A DNA stretch of 64,000 nucleotides from Beroe forskalii (taxonomy: Eukaryota > Ctenophora > Nuda > Beroida > Beroidae). Each line of letters starts with the position of its first letter. The first letter of the stretch is position 1. The stretch is taken from contig WFMF01000205.1 of the NCBI GenBank assembly GCA_011033025.1, forward strand, positions 186,001 through 250,000, written 5' to 3'. A program made the translations under genes and the position numbers. Shown piece after piece: positions 1 to 9,223 of this stretch. The notes beneath the pieces were generated by a model. The model searched no databases. It had not been told where the DNA came from and saw only the letters and a program-made list of their open reading frames with translations.

Positions 1-12
1 AGCAAGGCAATA

Positions 13-619
13 ATGGAATATGCAACGCCTGGAGCGGTTTTGCCGTTACAATTAATGTCATTCACTATTCCAGTGGGTTATTACCCTTCCACTGCCTCAG
101 TATTGAAAGCTATATCAAGAGGATTCGAGGAATATGCATGGCATGGAGGGCGCTTTGATGTTGGACATGAACCCCGTCTTAAAGTGACTGAAAGTGAAGG
201 AATGCTACATTTGAAGATGGAGAATATGGATGAAATACTCCGGGGTGATGAGGAGTCACCGTGGGGATTAATCGGAATAACCCAGTCGTTTAATAAGGAG
301 CTTTCCTTACAACTGTCAACTTGTGAAGAATGAAGACTTTAGTCAAAACACTATCCCTGCCTTCCTGTACGTTAATATAGTTGAGGATTCATATATTAAT
401 GGTAAGCTATCACGAGTCTTAACCATGGTGCCTTTGAAGATGAAGGCAGGCTGGTCATACCATGAGTTCGCTCACCCTCACTATGTACCAATCGAGGTGA
501 ATGAGTTCTCCCAAATAACGTTAGAGGTGAGGGATATGAATGGTCAGTACCTCAAGTTTAATCCTGTTTTCAAAACGATAATAACAATGCGAACAAAGAC
601 TTTGAAAAATTCATTGTAA
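13..619 (+). pseudogene. Polinton penton-like minor capsid protein (fossil, C-terminal portion)
   Basis: The second half (about 370-600) carries the pattern known from adintovirus and Polinton minor capsid proteins: an acidic NIVED stretch, a segment ending in HPHYVPI, then an I-x-L-x-V-R-D-x-N-G-Q motif. In the family this region belongs to a single jelly-roll penton protein that sits at the capsid vertices. The first half (13-333) contains SFTIPVGYYPS and lies directly before it. The gene probably begins left of the window, because penton proteins of this group are longer. It lies just upstream of the core-like and major capsid genes on the same strand, as expected for a structural block. 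It is a fossil and not in one continuous frame. Family assignment is from motif memory only. Confidence 0.65.
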
Positions 620-673
620 AACGTGTGTCTATAAATAGGGCATAGGAGGACTATTCGCTAATTTAATGATACA

Positions 674-1000
674 ATGGAGTTGTACAATCCCAATGCTAGT
701 GATGCACGTGCTTACCGTCAAGTTATGATGCAGCACGGTGCTGGATATGATTCAGATGGATATTATGTGTATTCTCAGACAGGTGAAGGACTCGGGAGTT
801 TCTTGGGAGGCCTCATGAGAACTGTACTACCAGTAATTAGTCGGTCTATAAAAGGAACCGCGGCACTGGCTAAACCACATTTAAAAGCAGCTGCAAAAGA
901 TATTGTCACATCGGGTAGCAAGCATCTTGTCTCAAAGTTATCAGCAGACGTCATTAATAAGTTGGAAAAACCATCTAGAAAACGAAGGCGTAGAATATGA
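674..1000 (+). CDS. Small basic core/pX-like Polinton protein
   Basis: This 108-residue product has a Tyr/Gly-rich N-terminus, then GEGLGSFLGGL followed by a hydrophobic-to-amphipathic stretch, and ends with the very basic PSRKRRRRI. Small proteins of this build (a G-x-G-hydrophobic segment plus a basic tail) are found next to the capsid gene in adintoviruses and Polintons and are compared with adenovirus core protein X or membrane-active capsid cement proteins. The stop overlaps the major capsid start at 997, so the two genes are tightly packed. A role in DNA condensation or capsid interior is inferred. The frame looks whole within this fossil element. Confidence 0.6.
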   Translation: MELYNPNASDARAYRQVMMQHGAGYDSDGYYVYSQTGEGLGSFLGGLMRTVLPVISRSIKGTAALAKPHLKAAAKDIVTSGSKHLVSKLSADVINKLEKPSRKRRRRI

Positions 1001-2331
1001 AGAAGTTCCCTGAAAGTCGAGACTCAATTACGAGTGAGATGCTGCTCTGGAGGGAAACGCCCACCCAAATATCGGTCAAGGAAACATATGAACTAAAAAT
1101 TCATCCTATTTCGAGCTTGTATAATGAAGGTTCAATTAATTTTGATATACCAGCACAGCCTATGGGTATGTTGAGTAATGTCGAGATTGAGACGACTTTC
1201 AAGGTCAAGAAAGGCACAGTAAACTTGGGCAATGAAAATAAGTGTGCACCTGTTAATAACTTTGCCAATGCTCTCTGGGAGATGGTTGATGTGAAGCTCT
1301 CTGATAGGGTTGATATTATGCAGTCCATGCGAAATAGTTATGCATATCAAACCTTTTTTAATATCGCACTTAATTCTGATGCTGATAGGGAGGATTACCT
1401 GTTTGCGACTCAAATGTTTAAGATGGACTCGGGTAAAACAAAGAAACAGTCAGAGAAAATTGAATTCTCAGGGGATGAAGTAAGAAACAAAGCGGCCAGT
1501 GAACGTGCTGGTAGAATCGCAAATTCCACGCCTATCACAGTTCGCAGTCAGTTGCATTGCCCTCTATTCACTTGCTCCAAGGCGCTACCTCCAAATATGG
1601 AAATAAGAGTAACTCTATCAAAAAACAATGACCGTTTCCTATTGATGGCAGACGATGATGACTACAAAGTGATCATTGAAAACGTACAATTGAATGTTAC
1701 ATTCATCAGACCTAATGAGATTTTTCTCTCATTAATTGAAGAACGCCTCGCTAAACAAGCTGCACCCTACTTCATAACAAGGCCAGAGTTAATCATAAAA
1801 CCAATATCCCAATCAGGGAGAATAGTACGGCTTAATCACCTTTTCCATGGCAAGGTTCCTAAACAAGCATTCTTCTGCATACAGCGCAGTAAGGATTTTG
1901 AGGGCGGTAGAGATTCCAACCCCTTCACCTTTATCCCCTTTGGTAGATTTCAGTTACATCTCAATGGCATTCCACACTTCACTGATGGTCTTGAAATTGG
2001 TTACAAAACGCAATCAAACGAGAAAATATATGGTGAATGTGGGGCATTCCTCGCCCAGCTCTACAAAGCTATTGGTAAGGATGTTAAGGGGTGTGGATTG
2101 ATTAACAGTTCAAACTTTCAACAGCATTTTATGGTAGGGGTAAGCCTTACTAATGACCGATCAAGTTCAATGTCACCCTATTTAAGTCTTCAAGAAGAAG
2201 CTTCTTCACAATTAGAAATAGACTTTGGCTATGATATAAACGTTTCTGATGACCTCATCCTTCTAATTTATGCCATCCACGATCGTTTCATTAGAATATC
2301 TGGGACCAGAGACGTTGAATTAGTGGAATAA
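997..2331 (+). CDS. Polinton major capsid protein (double jelly-roll, hexon-like)
   Basis: This is a 444-residue open frame, a little shorter than many Polinton major capsid proteins. Visible family features are the N-terminal segment around MLLWRETPTQ, a central strand region ending NVQLNVTFIRPNEIFLSL, and the second jelly-roll region around FHGKVPKQAFFCIQ followed by NPFTF and FQLHLNG. These match the layout of adintovirus/Polinton hexon-like proteins that form the icosahedral shell. Neighbours agree: pX-like protein directly upstream with a 4-base overlap, protease directly downstream starting at the last base. The frame looks whole, although the surrounding element is a fossil. The family call rests on motif memory and gene order. 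Confidence 0.8.
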   Translation: MKKFPESRDSITSEMLLWRETPTQISVKETYELKIHPISSLYNEGSINFDIPAQPMGMLSNVEIETTFKVKKGTVNLGNENKCAPVNNFANALWEMVDVKLSDRVDIMQSMRNSYAYQTFFNIALNSDADREDYLFATQMFKMDSGKTKKQSEKIEFSGDEVRNKAASERAGRIANSTPITVRSQLHCPLFTCSKALPPNMEIRVTLSKNNDRFLLMADDDDYKVIIENVQLNVTFIRPNEIFLSLIEERLAKQAAPYFITRPELIIKPISQSGRIVRLNHLFHGKVPKQAFFCIQRSKDFEGGRDSNPFTFIPFGRFQLHLNGIPHFTDGLEIGYKTQSNEKIYGECGAFLAQLYKAIGKDVKGCGLINSSNFQQHFMVGVSLTNDRSSSMSPYLSLQEEASSQLEIDFGYDINVSDDLILLIYAIHDRFIRISGTRDVELVE

Positions 2332-2775
2332 TGGCCCTGAGCACAGAAAACCTTACTGAAATCCTCCTGGGTAATGAAGTAACTCGACGATATTATATTG
2401 GTACATTCCCTTCATGTCTCGTGAAGCTCCCTCCTAGAAGAAAGTGTTATGCTTTCATAACAAATACAAAGAATCATAGAGACCCTGGCGAGCACTGGAA
2501 TGAGATAATAATATTTCATGGACACTTTTGGACGTAGCCCACTGGACCCCATCTTTCCTCATGATTATAGCGACTTAATTTTGAATTTCAAACGAGTCAA
2601 ATATTTGAATTATCCGATACAAGCGTTAGATAGTAACTGTTGTGGGTATTATTGTATACATTTTATACTTTTATTCTCATTGGGACTAGATTTTGACAAT
2701 TTTCAATCCGAATATTCGAGAGACTCAAGAAAAAATGATATTACTGTAGTAACAATTATAAATTATATAGTTTAA
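2331..2775 (+). pseudogene. Adenain-like cysteine protease of the Polinton (fossil)
   Basis: Two short overlapping frames together cover the region. The first has a His within PGEHWNEI, the second ends with DSNCCGYYCIHF, a Cys-containing motif followed by a hydrophobic helix. The order His, then acidic region, then Gln/Asn-Cys-Gly-x-Tyr-Cys is that of adenovirus-type (C5/C48-like) proteases, which process capsid proteins during maturation in Polintons and adintoviruses. Position right after the major capsid gene fits. It is a fossil, not in one frame. Confidence 0.7.
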
Positions 2776-2789
2776 CAATTCTTTCACTT

Positions 2790-3458
2790 GTCAAAAAGTA
2801 ACATTATATCTGCGTAGAGTGCTGTAAAAAGGTTCGTATTTCTGGTCAAAAATGTTATTACACGCATCAATCACAGCCTCTCTCAGTATCATATCATGCT
2901 GTTTCTTATCCTACAGTAGCATAGTGCCGTCATGAGCCTCTGATATGTCGTTCTCCGCCAACTTCCGAATTAGCCACTTGAGCTTCTTCTTATCCGAAAC
3001 TTTGCCCTTTATCCCGTCGTAGAAGTTGCTACTCAAAAGTCCCTTCGGTATAGTTACTTCCTGTGCCTCCCCTCGGCTACAGGTAGTAGAATGTAGCGTG
3101 ACATTACTTGAATATCTTGGAGATTAGTGGCGCGAGAAAGGGTAAAACACCAGCTATTATAGATGCAATTGCTCCGCCATGCTGTTTCGTCATCGCTTTT
3201 ATAGTTTATACCTGATATTCTTGATGAACCAATCTCTTTAGCTAGTTTTGCATGTCTTTTAGCTTTTCCCATGTCAATGCGACCGTCACTAACAAGCTTG
3301 CAAATAATCCTAAATACATTGAATAGCTGTGAGGGCGCATTGAGCAACATTTTCTTACGATCAGCAGTCTTAGACTTGGCAATCTTTTCCAGTATATAGT
3401 TATGTTTTTTGATGGTTTTTGCTGCGCTCACAGGTATACGCTTAACCATGGCTTCCAA
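2790..3458 (-). pseudogene. Small basic Polinton protein of unknown role (fossil)
   Basis: The upstream half (3,054-3,458) encodes MEAMVKRIPVSAAKTIKKHN, then a Lys/Arg-rich helical region with NAPSQLFNVFRIICKLVSDG and KAKRHAKLAKEIGSS. Similar short proteins with a basic helix, a 'DAP-x-x-LF/LL' segment and a loop with 'L/M-x-x-A-x-x-x-A-x-L' are common in adintovirus and Polinton genomes, where their function is unknown. The same strand between about 2,790 and 3,050 still shows coding-like sequence (GIKGKVSDKKKLKWLIRKLA) that may belong to its C-terminal part or to a neighbour. The start overlaps the end of the ATPase gene. It is a fossil. Confidence 0.5.
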
Positions 3459-4045
3459 TAATCAGTTATTACAGTCAATTCGTTTGGAGTGAGCGGCGAG
3501 AAGCTTAGTAGAATAAACCCTCGTGGGTCTTGTGAAGCCTTTTTAATTTTATAGGCAGCCAAAATTCTATTAATGTCCCTACCGACAAAAATTTGTCTTG
3601 CAAGAGTATGTACTTGACGAAAGTTACGTTGGTTATTAAACAGAACATGATAGTGACTGTTTGCTGACATCAGACGAAAGGTAGGTGAATTTGGAAAAAG
3701 GTTCTGACTTAGAAAGAATAGACTGATTTTACGGTGGTGGCTACCCAAAATGAATGCAGAGGCAACTTCCTTGTTCACGTCAAGAAGTAAGTCATCAATA
3801 ACAAGCATTGACGGTTTAGAAGTGTCTACTTTATCAAAGTCCAAACCCTCTATGAATTTAATATTTGCGTGCTGCTTCATAAAGTCCTGCTCAACCCCAT
3901 ACATATAAAATATATTTTCGGGAAACGGCTCAATTAATCGTTCTTTTATAATTCTTAGAATGAAATGTGTCTTTCCAGCTCCGGTTTGCCCAAATACTAT
4001 TGTATTATGATTCGCCAGGAATTTTATGGGCATTTTATAAATCAA
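3428..4045 (-). CDS. Polinton genome-packaging ATPase (FtsK/HerA type)
   Basis: This is a 205-residue frame with a Walker A motif GQTGAGKT near residue 20 and a Walker B-like motif MLVIDDLL near residue 85. A sensor-like region (LFFLSQNLFP) and a basic C-terminal half follow. Size and motifs fit the small A32/FtsK-HerA-type ATPases that pump DNA into capsids of Polintons and related viruses. It overlaps the end of the integrase gene upstream and the start of the small basic gene downstream on the same strand, which suggests one transcription unit. The frame looks whole within a fossil element. Confidence 0.85.
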   Translation of the reverse strand: MIYKMPIKFLANHNTIVFGQTGAGKTHFILRIIKERLIEPFPENIFYMYGVEQDFMKQHANIKFIEGLDFDKVDTSKPSMLVIDDLLLDVNKEVASAFILGSHHRKISLFFLSQNLFPNSPTFRLMSANSHYHVLFNNQRNFRQVHTLARQIFVGRDINRILAAYKIKKASQDPRGFILLSFSPLTPNELTVITDYWKPWLSVYL

Positions 4046-4979
4046 ATAGATCTTGCTGATCGACCCAACTATTAAAAATGTCAGGGTATCCCGAGTACTT
4101 TACCAGGTACTGTGTTTGTCCGTTGACCTTTCTTGTTCGTAAAATGCGCTCAACAGGGAATATGCCCGAGGATTTATCAACCAATTGTACTTCTTTTTCA
4201 TAGAAGGAGCCTTTTATAGCATCCCCATTATAATCATTGAGACTGTATGTTACTGGGTTTGTATTCTTGATTTCAGAAATTTCAAATACCTCATAAGACC
4301 ATGACTGCTCATAGCCTTTCTGAAAAATGTTTTTCTTGCGGGTTATTCGAACTGTATCACCCACCTTCAGCTTGGGTGGTTTTCTAGGCGGCAGTGGGGG
4401 AAATAGATTTGCCCGTACATCGCGCTCGTTTGCTTGCGTGACTTCATTAGGTGTGCATTTAATTGATCTGTGATAGGAGTTATTATACCCAGAGACAAGA
4501 TCATCTAAGATGTTATGCCAAACATGCGATCCTCTAGCCGTGAAGGCTCTGTACATTCGTGTTTTCATGGTTCTATTAACTCGTTCCACTATAGATGATT
4601 TTAAATCTGAATGAGTACTGTAAATCTAAATATCCAGACGTTTGAGCAATGACAAAAATTTTCGGTTATAGAATTCCGTTCCTTGATCCACTTGTATTTT
4701 GTGAGGTCGATTAGCTGTTAATAGGGGCCTCAATGCATTGGTTATCGCGTCACCAGTTTTCTTTTTAGTTTTGAAAGCCCATAATTTCTTGGAAAAGGTG
4801 TCAATACAATGTATTATCCATTTATAACCACGATTCTGTCTAGATAATGCTGACATATCAATCAAATCAATTTGGTATAGGTATCCAATGTGTTTAGTGT
4901 AAACTCGCCGATAGCGTTTGACATTTTGTAATTGTACTGGTTTATGTAATGTGTAAGCGTCATCACTCTGCAGAAACAT
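4035..4979 (-). pseudogene. Polinton integrase with C-terminal chromodomain (fossil)
   Basis: The N-terminal part has YQIDLIDMSALSRQN and VDQGTEFYN, the first two acidic-residue motifs of a retroviral-type (rve, DDE) integrase core. The next part begins around VERVNRTMKTRMYRA, the region that carries the third acidic residue and its downstream helix. An SH3-like stretch follows (FPPLPPRKPPKLKVGDTVRI), and the C-terminus FPVERILRTRKVNGQTQYLV plus YSGYPDIFNSWV is a chromodomain. The integrase inserts the element's DNA into the host genome. A chromodomain tail is known in some Polinton and Gypsy integrases and may read histone marks to choose sites. The fossil has about one break. Confidence 0.88.
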
Positions 4980-5156
4980 CTTTTCTCTTTACCCGGGGGT
5001 CAGCATCCTTTAAAGATTTAACGAATCGATTTTGGCCACCTAAGGAACCAACGAATCCCGGATCCCTGTATAATCTCTTGAAATCCATCTAAACATAGTT
5101 GTAAAACCGTCGACTATTTATAGCCAGCACATAGTTAGCAATTAGTTTATTCAACA

Positions 5157-6269
5157 ATGAACCTAGATTATTCGTGTACTGTCTGTAGCAAGACATTCAA
5201 TAGTAATACTAAACTATACCAGCATAAGGCACGTGAACACCTTCCTATAATTGGTATTGTGGATAATAAAAGAGACTTTCCAAATATGGAAGATAGCCCA
5301 CCATATGACGAGAGTGAGAGGATACCAGCTAAAAAGCGAAGATTTTACAGTTCTGATGATGTGATTGGACCTAGAAAACTTCATAAATTTATTCGCCCTA
5401 GCAATAAACGTCAATTTTCAAGTGATGATTCTGATGATGAGATTGGACCTAGAAAACGCCATAAATTTAATCGCCCAAGCAATAAACGTCTATTTTCTAG
5501 TGATGATGAAGAGCCCCGAAAAAGACATAAAATTGATATACGTTCAAGCAGTGCTGATGAAAGCGTCGAGGGTAGGAAAAGAGGTAGGGGCAAGAAGCGC
5601 AGGGGTCGCAGCACACTCGGAAATGTGAGCAAATTCCGTAAAATTGAAAAAGTAGGCGTGAAGCGCTACAGGAGTGATGACAGTGATTCGGATAATTTCA
5701 AAAGGCGAAAAATTGACGTAGAGTCTGATGGGAATCGCAATCAGAAATTACTGACAAAGTTGAAGAATGATGTAGCCATGTGGAAGCGGCGGTATGCTAC
5801 TTCAAACCGAAGACTTAATCAAATAAACGAGGATTGTATGGCAAAAATTGAAGACTTGAAGAACCAGTTGAAAGAATTTGAAGAGTTGGAGAATGATAAA
5901 GAATTACACGGACTTTCTCAAGTAATCTTTAATGGGGTAACAATAGAGGAATTTACAAAAATACGTGAGTTAGTAAAATCAAATGATATTACAAAATTAC
6001 TCAGGCATAAGAAGTATATACATTCACTTCAGAAATTATTCTTAGGCCTTACATATGGCATAATTCCTATAACAAACCCACAACGTGTAGCACTGACCAG
6101 TAGCGAAAAGGCACTAATTAAAGTGTTAGAAACAGCACCTGTTGATCAAGTTAGATCCTATATCAAGCAAAATCATGAGACACTGCGTTCCCTGTTTTCT
6201 ACTATTGATGATTCATTAAACTTAGTTACCGAGAGTTATTCGAAATATAAATCAGGAGGCAGTACATAA
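5157..6269 (+). CDS. C2H2 zinc-finger protein of the Polinton, with charged repeats and coiled-coil
   Basis: This is a 370-residue open frame. The N-terminus carries one C2H2 finger (CTVCSKTFNSNTKLYQHK, with the second His four residues on). Residues of about 60-190 hold several degenerate repeats that combine a basic RPSNKRxFSSDD-like motif with acidic Asp/Ser runs, giving a strongly charged, probably disordered linker. Around residues 195-245 there is a Lys/Glu/Asn-rich stretch likely to form a coiled-coil. The C-terminal 120 residues are helical and include LTSSEKALIKVLETAP. A DNA- or chromatin-binding role is plausible from the finger and charge pattern but not shown. I do not recognise the family. 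The frame looks whole. Confidence 0.6.
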   Translation: MNLDYSCTVCSKTFNSNTKLYQHKAREHLPIIGIVDNKRDFPNMEDSPPYDESERIPAKKRRFYSSDDVIGPRKLHKFIRPSNKRQFSSDDSDDEIGPRKRHKFNRPSNKRLFSSDDEEPRKRHKIDIRSSSADESVEGRKRGRGKKRRGRSTLGNVSKFRKIEKVGVKRYRSDDSDSDNFKRRKIDVESDGNRNQKLLTKLKNDVAMWKRRYATSNRRLNQINEDCMAKIEDLKNQLKEFEELENDKELHGLSQVIFNGVTIEEFTKIRELVKSNDITKLLRHKKYIHSLQKLFLGLTYGIIPITNPQRVALTSSEKALIKVLETAPVDQVRSYIKQNHETLRSLFSTIDDSLNLVTESYSKYKSGGST

Positions 6270-6275
6270 ATAGAG

Positions 6276-6767
6276 GTGAATCAAGTTTTAAACCTAATCA
6301 ATATGAATTTCACCATATTCTTCCGTTATGCTGTACTGCTCTCGAACTTTACCCTAAAGTTCAACTCAAGTTCATATGATAGACAAGATTGCTTTATATT
6401 TACGGGGAAACAATGCTCGGCCCACATGTTTAGAGTCAGGAACGCAGTCTACATGAATTTCACCAAAGAAACCAACTCGTCAATTTATCGAACAAACATC
6501 ACGTCTAGTTTATGGGAATATCATTGGCCTACTACAATTAATGGTCAAAAAATGCACCATATAGCGGGCTCCTCGGTGCCGCCTGCAGTTAAATGTGACA
6601 GTCTCTTTGTTGTAGACCCTTTCACTGACAGTGAAACTCAGAATACGATGGCAGCTTATCCTAGAGACTGCTATAAGTATGCTTTCATGCTCCTCATCGT
6701 ACCCGTAGTAGCAGCAGTACCCGGAGTGAATAAGCTCTGGAATAATCGCGGTAGTATAAACGCGTGA
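6276..6767 (+). CDS. Unknown Polinton protein with many N-glycosylation sequons
   Basis: This 163-residue frame begins 6 bases after the zinc-finger gene stops. It has a hydrophobic region near the N-terminus (FTIFFRYAVLL), several N-x-S/T sequons (NFT, NSS, NFT, NSS, NIT) and a hydrophobic stretch near the C-terminus (YAFMLLIVPVVAAVPG). A membrane or secreted glycoprotein is one reading, but no family is recognised and sequons also arise by chance in Asn-rich sequence. Cysteines (DCFIF, KQC, KCD, DCYKY) could form disulfides. Function unknown. Confidence 0.45.
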   Translation: MNQVLNLINMNFTIFFRYAVLLSNFTLKFNSSSYDRQDCFIFTGKQCSAHMFRVRNAVYMNFTKETNSSIYRTNITSSLWEYHWPTTINGQKMHHIAGSSVPPAVKCDSLFVVDPFTDSETQNTMAAYPRDCYKYAFMLLIVPVVAAVPGVNKLWNNRGSINA

Positions 6768-6776
6768 GACAACACT

Positions 6777-7289
6777 ATGTTAAGGACAGTTCTGAGTTCG
6801 AGGTACCATTTAATCATGATGTACTTTGATGATCTGTGGATTGCATTTCTATGCGAGCAAATAATTCGTCAGGCCCATCAGTTTGCACTAATAAGATGCC
6901 CTGGATGTGAGCAGAAATTAAAGTCGCCTGTACTTCACCTGCATGAGCAGCATTCCCTACTTGACAAGTTACGGCTGTATTTCTCGGAAATTAGGGGTTC
7001 AGTCCTACCAACTATTCCAGAGCTATACACCCAAGTTGAAAATCGTTTACCCCATTCAAATGACATGGCTAATGATCGAGAGAACTATGTTTCAATTGGA
7101 AGGCAGTTTATAATTACACTGACAGCAGACGCATTGTACTACGGGAGATATGTAAATGAGTTCATGGACGGTCTTGTTGATGAAGCACTCAAAGTAGAGA
7201 AGGGTGTTAAGAAGCGTGGGAGAACAAAGAAGGCTGTGGATAATAAGGCAATTAAGGGTGCAGAGCTCCCCATGGTTTTCCATAATTAA
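6777..7289 (+). CDS. Polinton protein of unknown role with a CPGC / HLHEQHSLLDKL motif
   Basis: This 170-residue frame contains RCPGCEQKLKSPVLHLHEQH followed by LLDKLRLYFSEIRG. The Cys-x-x-Cys pair plus two or three His residues would suit a small metal-binding site. Proteins with a similar 'RCPGC ... H-x-H ... SLLDKLRxYF' signature recur in adintovirus and Polinton genomes, where their role is unknown. The C-terminus is basic (KVEKGVKKRGRTKKA). It starts 10 bases after the preceding gene and is followed by another unknown gene on the same strand. The frame looks whole. Confidence 0.5.
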   Translation: MLRTVLSSRYHLIMMYFDDLWIAFLCEQIIRQAHQFALIRCPGCEQKLKSPVLHLHEQHSLLDKLRLYFSEIRGSVLPTIPELYTQVENRLPHSNDMANDRENYVSIGRQFIITLTADALYYGRYVNEFMDGLVDEALKVEKGVKKRGRTKKAVDNKAIKGAELPMVFHN

Positions 7290-7367
7290 TGAGCTAGCAC
7301 GTCTGAACATGTTCAGAATCACCATTTAAATATCACCCAGCTCGATATTAGAATACCTTACAACATC

Positions 7368-7865
7368 ATGAAGAGTGCTTTGATTTCGATTGACGGATTC
7401 AACTTCTCAAGACGATTCGTGTTTAAGGAAATGACAATCTTCTTGATGGAGCAGCAGACAACGCGACATTATTTTCTACAACCCCCTCAAGACCTATGGC
7501 TCACACTCCGGGATAAGAAGACGGCAGAGTTTACCAGAAACTGCCTCGGCGGAATGGGGATTGACGAACACGTTGAAGGCAGTTTGGAGTACTACGCCCA
7601 CGCGGGAATCATCAACTCACTCAAGGATCACAGGATCTACGTGATGGGAGAGCTTACAGCAAACTTCATCAAGCAGATTGTTCCACATGCTGACGTCATA
7701 AACGTGCAAGATTACAAGACCCTATCCTATCCTAAAACTCTACCTCATGTGAACTGCGGTGTGCAACATCGGCCACGGTACTGTTCCATGGCCAAGGCTC
7801 TATTCTTAAGAGAATTTATCTACAATAACCCCCCTAGGAAGAGCGATGGACAATGGGATATTTAG
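7368..7865 (+). CDS. Polinton conserved protein (YFLQPP / DKKTAEFTRN family), function unknown
   Basis: This 165-residue frame has HYFLQPPQDLWLTLRDKKTA, then TRNCLGGMGIDEH, YYAHAGIINSLKDHRIYVMG, and a C-terminal HVNCGVQHRPRYCSMAKALF region with several Cys/His. This arrangement ('D/H-x-F-L-x-P-P-x-x-F ... DKKTA-x-W-x-x-R-N-x-H-G-L-x-W ... Y-V-K-G ... C-x-x-H') is familiar from many animal Polintons, adintoviruses and domesticated derivatives. It is often suspected to be nuclease-like, but I know of no proof. It converges on the polymerase gene, whose C-terminus lies about 90 bases away on the opposite strand. Confidence 0.55.
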   Translation: MKSALISIDGFNFSRRFVFKEMTIFLMEQQTTRHYFLQPPQDLWLTLRDKKTAEFTRNCLGGMGIDEHVEGSLEYYAHAGIINSLKDHRIYVMGELTANFIKQIVPHADVINVQDYKTLSYPKTLPHVNCGVQHRPRYCSMAKALFLREFIYNNPPRKSDGQWDI

Positions 7866-7954
7866 AAATTTTAATATGTTTTATTTATAGTTTACATGTT
7901 AACATTATCTAAATTGTTTCAATTGTTCAAATATACAAAAGTGTTTAAAAATAA

Positions 7955-8885
7955 TTACTCCATATCAAAATCATCAACCTCAAAATCATTAAGAATGTGT
8001 CCATAGGCACGTGTATGTATTCCATCTGCACAGATGAATCGTTTATCATCAACTGCTGATAAAGCAACGCGCTCCTGCTGAACAAGAAACAGCTTGTGTT
8101 TCTTGGAGCGGATGGTTACCTGGTTGAGGTCCATCGAGTATACCCCTCTTGTTGCTTGAGAACGGAGGCGAATTCCTCGTGGTGCAGGTGCTTCTTTGCG
8201 ATGGTCTTCTTAACACCAGCGGTTGCCATCTTATGAATCGCTTCGTTCCTGTACTCTGATAGGGTGAAGGAGTACGACTTGGCCCTGAGTCCAATGAACT
8301 CCTTGATGAGTTGATTGGGGACTTCGTCCTGAAATGGATTTAATCGCTTAAAGATGGGCTTTAATATTAAAGTAGAATAGCAGAGAATCGAATTTCATCA
8401 TCAAAATCAGAAACAATTTTTTAGGTATAGAATAACATTCACCTTAAACTTCCCCGGAACGTAGTAGTTCTCCGTGTTCCTTAGAGGGTGGCCGACGGCG
8501 TACTTGGAGCAATCCAAGTGTTGCTGGAAGGTGGCCATGTCTGCGTAGACGTCTTCTGTCTCCACCGAAAATAGCAGGGAATCGGTGTCTGGGAGAATAA
8601 ATTTACTTATACCATAGAAATATAATGATTTTATCAAATTTCACATGCAATTTCTTTTAAAACATGAAATTCATCGATGGGGTGATATATGTTAATTACC
8701 AGTGAAGCAGAGTTCAGCTCTCCTTCCGTACTTCTCCTTGATGACATCGTTCCAAAACCAGCTCATGTGCGTCTTTGCCAGATCCAGAATCGACACCCCG
8801 ACGTAGATTGGTTTGTCGAGGGTAATCTCAGATTTCAGCAATTCAACCCCTACGAGCTGCTCGGAGAAGATCTCGAACCTCTTAA
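7955..8885 (-). pseudogene. Polinton DNA polymerase B, C-terminal parts (fossil)
   Basis: Separated coding-like blocks match the end of Polinton protein-primed DNA polymerase B. About 7,955-8,330 carries HHEEFASVLKQQEG, a VALSAVDDKR stretch and an acidic tail ending DDFDME. About 8,430-8,640 has DTDSLLFS (polymerase motif C, catalytic Asp pair) and HLDCSKYAVGHPL. About 8,700-8,885 has KPIYVGVSILDLAK. Gaps of roughly 70-130 bases between blocks are AT-rich and look like introns. A Kolobok transposon begins at 8,886, directly after a TTAA inside this coding sequence. Broken fossil. Confidence 0.8.
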
Positions 8886-9223
8886 AGGTGCATGACGCGA
8901 AAAAAACAACTTTGCTTAAAATAGTAGCAGATCACTAGTGGATCACTTCTACGTATATCCCGCAACGCGTGCCTAATTAGATCACCCTCATTAGAGCCCT
9001 CAAAGATTCCGCTTCCTACAGCACTGCAGCACCCTGCGCTGCATATCAATATAAACAACAGTACGCTAGCGATACAGGGAGCCTAATCGAATTATAATTA
9101 CATTCCATGTACTGTGGCATTTTGATGATGTACATTATTTCGAAAAGCATACATAATGTGTCATTAATAGCGATGAAATAAACAAATAAAGCATCTGGTA
9201 CCACAACAGTTTCATGGTTAACA

